Assembly: GCA_004151065.3 (NCBI GenBank)
Contig: NWUY0300091360.1
Location: 6,723-16,915 of the forward strand
Source of the DNA: Larix sibirica
Lineage: Eukaryota > Streptophyta > Pinopsida > Pinales > Pinaceae
Reading direction: 5' to 3'
DNA length: 10,193 bases
Part shown: positions 7,266 to 10,193 of the stretch, one piece after another
How positions within the stretch are numbered: the stretch's first letter is position 1
How the letters are laid out: each line of letters opens with the position of its first letter
Notes under the pieces: model-generated
Told to the model about the DNA's origin: nothing
Database searches by the model: none
The model's input: only the letters and a program-made list of their open reading frames with translations
Translations under genes and position numbers: made by a program

Positions 7266-7980
7266 GTTTAACAATATAGTAGAGGAGGAAAACAAATGAA
7301 TTATTTAGTGGTTTCTATTGAATCACTTGGAATTGGTTCAAGGAGTCAAGTATTCAGGTTTTATTTTAAAACCAACTAATTATAAATATGACGATTGGAT
7401 TTGGTTACACGAAAACTAAAGCTAGAATATTGGTGTGGTGTATTAGATGGTTTTCCTGAGATGGAAAACTTGTATTGATAAAGGAAATATCAGAGAGTAT
7501 TTTGATATACTAAATGCCATAACATAGATACCTAAAGGAATTTTAAACAAGACAATAAAATAAGAGCTTCAACTTCTTGTCGACTAGGAAGAGAGAAAAG
7601 AAAGGAATATCATTGGTTAAATGGAAGAATATGACTTTTCCAAAAGAAGGAGGTTGGGGTTTGAAAAATATTCATGTTTTCATCTTGGCTCTAGTAGGAA
7701 ATATTTTATGGAGGTTGGTATATAATGAATGTATTTAGGGTAGGGTTATGCAATCCAAATATCTAAGAGAAAATCCATGGTGGATTGGTTCAAAATGGAA
7801 ATAAAACAAACTCAAGGATCATTATTTGTATGGATATATTTGGCAAGAGCCTTTCCATTGATTGGAAAATGGTCAACTTGGAAAATAGGAAGGGGAAGCA
7901 AAGTGAGTTTAGGTGAAGATCCTTGGATAGGACTTAAAGGGAATTAGATTATTTGAAGCTTTAATTAATGACTTCCACTT
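7266..7980 (+). pseudogene. LINE region downstream of RT palm (thumb and connection)
   Basis: Recognisable pieces are YSGFILKPTNYKYDDWIWL (about 7350-7407), IPKGILNK (about 7530-7553) and LVKWKNMTFPKEGGWGLKNI (about 7615-7670, frameshifted once). These are followed by ALVGNILWRLVYNE, VMQSKYLRENPWW and GRGSKVSLGEDPWIG (about 7893-7935). These are hallmarks of plant LINE ORF2 after the RT core (W..V..PK..GGLGL, then a nG...FW.D.W-type segment). Multiple stops make it non-functional. Confidence 0.75.
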
Positions 7981-8224
7981 ACAAAGGATTTACTCATTAA
8001 AGGATGCAACATATTTGGATGCCAAAGTGAGTGGTCTCAAAGATGAAGGTCGTGAAATATTGAATCCACAAGATGATAACGCAAATGAATAGTCTTACTG
8101 TGTCAACTTATTAAAACATATTTCCATAAATTTTATAGATAAGGAAGATAAAATCAAATGTTCAAAAAACAGTGGCATAGGTGGATTCATAATGAAATCG
8201 GGGTATTCAACAAAAATGGAGGAG

Positions 8225-8470
8225 GATCAAGAAGTCGAAAGGGTTTGGTGTTGGAATGTGGTACAGAAATTTATTATCCTTTAATTTGTTTTTTAACTTC
8301 CCTTGGATAGCATTGGCTAATAACATATTAACTTGAGATAATGGCTAAAAGAGAAGCTAGTATGTCCCGAGAAGATGCATATTATGTAAAGCAATTGAGG
8401 AAACAATGGATCTTCTTTTTGTCACTTGTAACTTTACTAGATCCATTTGAAATAATGTCTTAAATATCTC
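8225..8470 (+). pseudogene. zf-RVT zinc-knuckle region of the LINE
   Basis: The stretch begins near a VWCWN motif (family form VWK-IW...P.KIKFF.W) and, after frame changes, gives RCILCKAIEETMDLLFVTCN (8373-8432). That matches the zf-RVT consensus RC-LC......E...HLF..C, with both cysteines of CxxC (8376-8378, 8385-8387) and the last Cys kept. The usual His before LF is Leu here. The copy is interrupted upstream and ends at TGA soon after. Confidence 0.78.
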
Positions 8471-8734
8471 CAATGGAAAGAATAATGTTATCAATAGTTC
8501 TTGGTTGATTATCTATTTTCATGGATAACTGATAGATTTGAAAAAACCTACAAGGCTCTACCCAACTTTGTTATAAATGGGATTTGTCTCTCAAGGAACA
8601 AAAGGATTTTCCAAGACATAGTTTCTAGATTCCTGCTCAAGTAGCCCATAAAATTAAGTCCTTGTTTGAAGGAAATTGGAAAAATCCTAAAGAGAACAAT
8701 TATGGAAATTTAAAGGAGCCTTCCATTGATTATG

Positions 8735-9194
8735 AAAAACATGGGGCTTTTAGATGGGGCTTGCAAAGGAACCCTAGGTATGTTTAGAGTAAGGGCCATA
8801 CTTTTTCTTTGAGTCATCATATTATTTAATTTTAAAATATGTTGTGAAACAATGGGCCAATAACTTGGATGGCTTTTACGTTTTGTGGATTCTATTGAAA
8901 ACAAGATTGGATAAAAGATTAACGCAAATCCAAGTGTTTAGAGATTAATTTTTGATAGATTGAGAAAATAATAAAGATGTAACTAATAACTCGTTTTTAG
9001 CTTCAATTATAAATCTAGTTTTAAAGATAAAAGACAATTTTGAAAATATTTTATTTTCATATATATATAAATAAATAGAATTCAAGAATTCAACACAAAA
9101 GTATATCAACTCTCCAAAAAAATTTATTTTGATGTAGAAAGGTTCTTTTTTGGATGATGAATTTGAAGGAAGAACTCTCATACCATCTACATAA
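8735..9194 (+). pseudogene. RNase H domain at the C-terminal end of the LINE
   Basis: LDGACKGTLGMFRVRAILFL (8750-8809) matches the first RNase H motif FDGA-KGNPG-AG-G-vL, with the catalytic Asp at 8753-8755, and is followed by a stop. Later pieces include a diverged FGDS-like region around 8930-8950, then NSFLASIINLVL (about 8980-9020). Near the end are HIYREFNSKAD-like remains, KGSFLDDEFEGRTLIPST (9138-9191) and TAA. The tail resembles the usual kGSF..eE..dG.LIP ending of plant LINE RNase H domains. Catalytic residues beyond the first Asp could not be placed with confidence. Confidence 0.72.
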
Positions 9195-9399
9195 AGGTCA
9201 CTTTATTAATATCAAAATATGCATGCACTACGAATTTTGTGTTCGCTTTAAGTTAGAAGGTTTATGGTTGAAATGAATCATCATTTTTTATCAAATAAAT
9301 GTTAAGGCTACCTTTTCTAGATCCATGGACAAGTGTAATGAATTAATGATAGGATAATGTGAGAATCTAGCTTTTAAAACAATGATCAAAGAGCTTGTC

Positions 9400-9441
9400 C
9401 TAGCTAATTTATAATTGAGGCTAGCTAAGTTATAATTGAGG
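9400..9441 (+). repeat. 21-bp tandem duplication
   Basis: CTAGCTAA-TTATAATTGAGG is present twice head to tail, 9400-9420 and 9421-9441, with one substitution (T to G). A partial third start, CTACCTAGA, follows. Confidence 0.9.
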
Positions 9442-9522
9442 CTACCTAGATTTCAATAATTTGCAAGTTCCAAAGTTAATGTTGTTTACTCCCATACATT
9501 ACAATAGAACTAAAAACTAAAG

Positions 9523-9594
9523 GTAACATTTTATATAAAGTTTAAAATATTATAAAAAGTAACATTCTTTCTGGAGTTTAAAATATATTATAAC
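9523..9594 (+). repeat. 36-bp tandem duplication
   Basis: Copies 9523-9558 and 9559-9594 share GTAACATT at the start and AGTTTAAAATAT at the same offset. The middle differs. Non-coding. Confidence 0.75.
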
Positions 9595-10168
9595 TTTTCT
9601 TTTATTTTAGTTTGAATGTGGAATTTTGACTTATTATTATTTTTAAATGTGAAAGAAAGTTAAATAAACAAATCTAGTTTTCTAGTCAATATATCTAGGA
9701 ATGAATGTCGAGGATGAGGAGTTATTGAATTTCTATCAAAGATTTTGATTGTGTCATGATAGTTAGAATAATATGTAATTGCGTAGTTTAAAATTTCTAG
9801 GATTTCAAATGGAAAAATTAAATTTTTGCGAAAGGAATTTTTAAAAATCATGGTTATAACTCTCAAACTCTGAAATTTTGGGTGCCCTAAGGGTTTTTTA
9901 TTGCAAAATAAAATACACTTGAAAACCCTAATCGTACACCAAGATTTTGATTGTGTGATGATATAAAAGATGCAAGTTTTAAGTATTTTTTTTTTTGTTT
10001 AAAGTGAAAATTTATTTGTTGTTTGATAATATTGTGGTGATGTTCATTGTTGAAAATGCAAGTTTTAAGTTTTTTTTATGTGACAAGTTTTGTTGAGAAT
10101 CTTTATATTTGTATTTGCATGGTTTTAAGTATATAATATGATTTTAAAATGTACTAGTTCAAACATGT

Positions 10169-10193
10169 TATATATATATATATATATATATAT
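10169..10193. repeat. (TA)n microsatellite reaching the window edge
   Basis: A perfect alternating TA tract fills the last 25 bases and is cut by the end of the window, so its full length is unknown. Confidence 0.95.

Larger units (their letters stand above)
4819..9194 (+). mobile_element. Degenerate LINE (L1-like, EN-RT-zf-RVT-RNase H), plus strand
   Basis: Reading across the three plus frames recovers the collinear domains of a plant LINE ORF2: endonuclease, the FFHKFANHRR linker, reverse transcriptase with GLKQGC and FVDD, a C-terminal WKN-FPKEGGWGLK region, a cysteine-rich zf-RVT motif and an RNase H DGA-KG motif. Stops and frameshifts occur throughout, so it is a dead copy. The 5' limit is set by an ORF segment that is duplicated in tandem (copies near 4893 and 5079). 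The 3' limit is a plausible ancestral stop, TAA 9192-9194. Poly(A) tail and target-site duplications could not be recognised, so true ends may lie further out. Plant L1 elements carrying an RNase H domain are known. Confidence 0.88.
9195..10193. other. AT-rich DNA after the LINE, no gene seen
   Basis: No protein similarity is visible in any frame; the longest open frames are low-complexity. The first part could be LINE 3' UTR, but no poly(A) tail marks its end. Short direct repeats are scattered through it. A 22-nt segment starting AAGATTTTGATTGTGT recurs at 9739-9760 and 9941-9962 with one mismatch. ATGCAAGTTTTAAGT recurs at 9970-9984 and 10056-10070, with a looser third copy near 10117. Confidence 0.5.

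Noticed and set aside
8945-9866. Minus-strand open frames at 8945-9181 and 9660-9866
   Set aside because: Composition is low-complexity and typical of AT-rich DNA. The first is the antisense shadow of the LINE RNase H tail.
1-10193. A multi-gene or defence-type novel system
   Set aside because: Only one intact gene is present; everything else is repeat or decayed retroelement. No gene cluster, CRISPR-like array or regularly spaced repeat was seen.

Overview
The window looks like nuclear DNA of a seed plant. It is AT-rich, carries one spliced gene with a canonical GT-AG intron and a plant-specific protein family, and its largest other component is a badly decayed LINE with a plant-type domain order. 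The long repeat-rich flanks and old retroelement wreckage would suit a gymnosperm, but that is a guess and the sequence does not prove it. I found no sign of bacterial operons, CRISPR arrays or phage.

Layout: 1-1100 is AT-rich intergenic DNA with an (AAAT) microsatellite and a diverged tandem pair (420-733) with weak tRNA-promoter-like motifs. About 1100-1497 is the putative promoter and leader of the gene, with several short upstream ORFs. 1498-3602 is an apparently intact two-exon gene for a land-plant glycerol-3-phosphate acyltransferase (509 residues). It has both the N-terminal HAD phosphatase-like half and the C-terminal acyltransferase half with their motifs complete. Its sequence pattern fits the RAM2 group best (the sn-2 acyltransferase that makes 2-monoacylglycerol for lipid export to arbuscular mycorrhizal fungi). 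The cutin-type GPAT4/6/8 group is the alternative.

3603-4818 is AT-rich, non-coding, and made largely of local tandem duplications, with two perfect 10-bp inverted repeats close behind the stop codon. From about 4819 to 9194 lies one plus-strand LINE relic. Reading across frames recovers, in order, an endonuclease, reverse transcriptase, zf-RVT zinc-knuckle region and RNase H. Stops and frameshifts throughout show that it is dead. 9195-10193 is AT-rich sequence with short repeats, ending in a (TA)n tract that runs off the window.

The only gene likely to be functional is the acyltransferase. I see no multi-gene system and no convincing novel system. The most useful leads are the RAM2-like identity, the overlapping upstream ORF, and the RNase H-bearing LINE with an unexplained insert in its palm domain.
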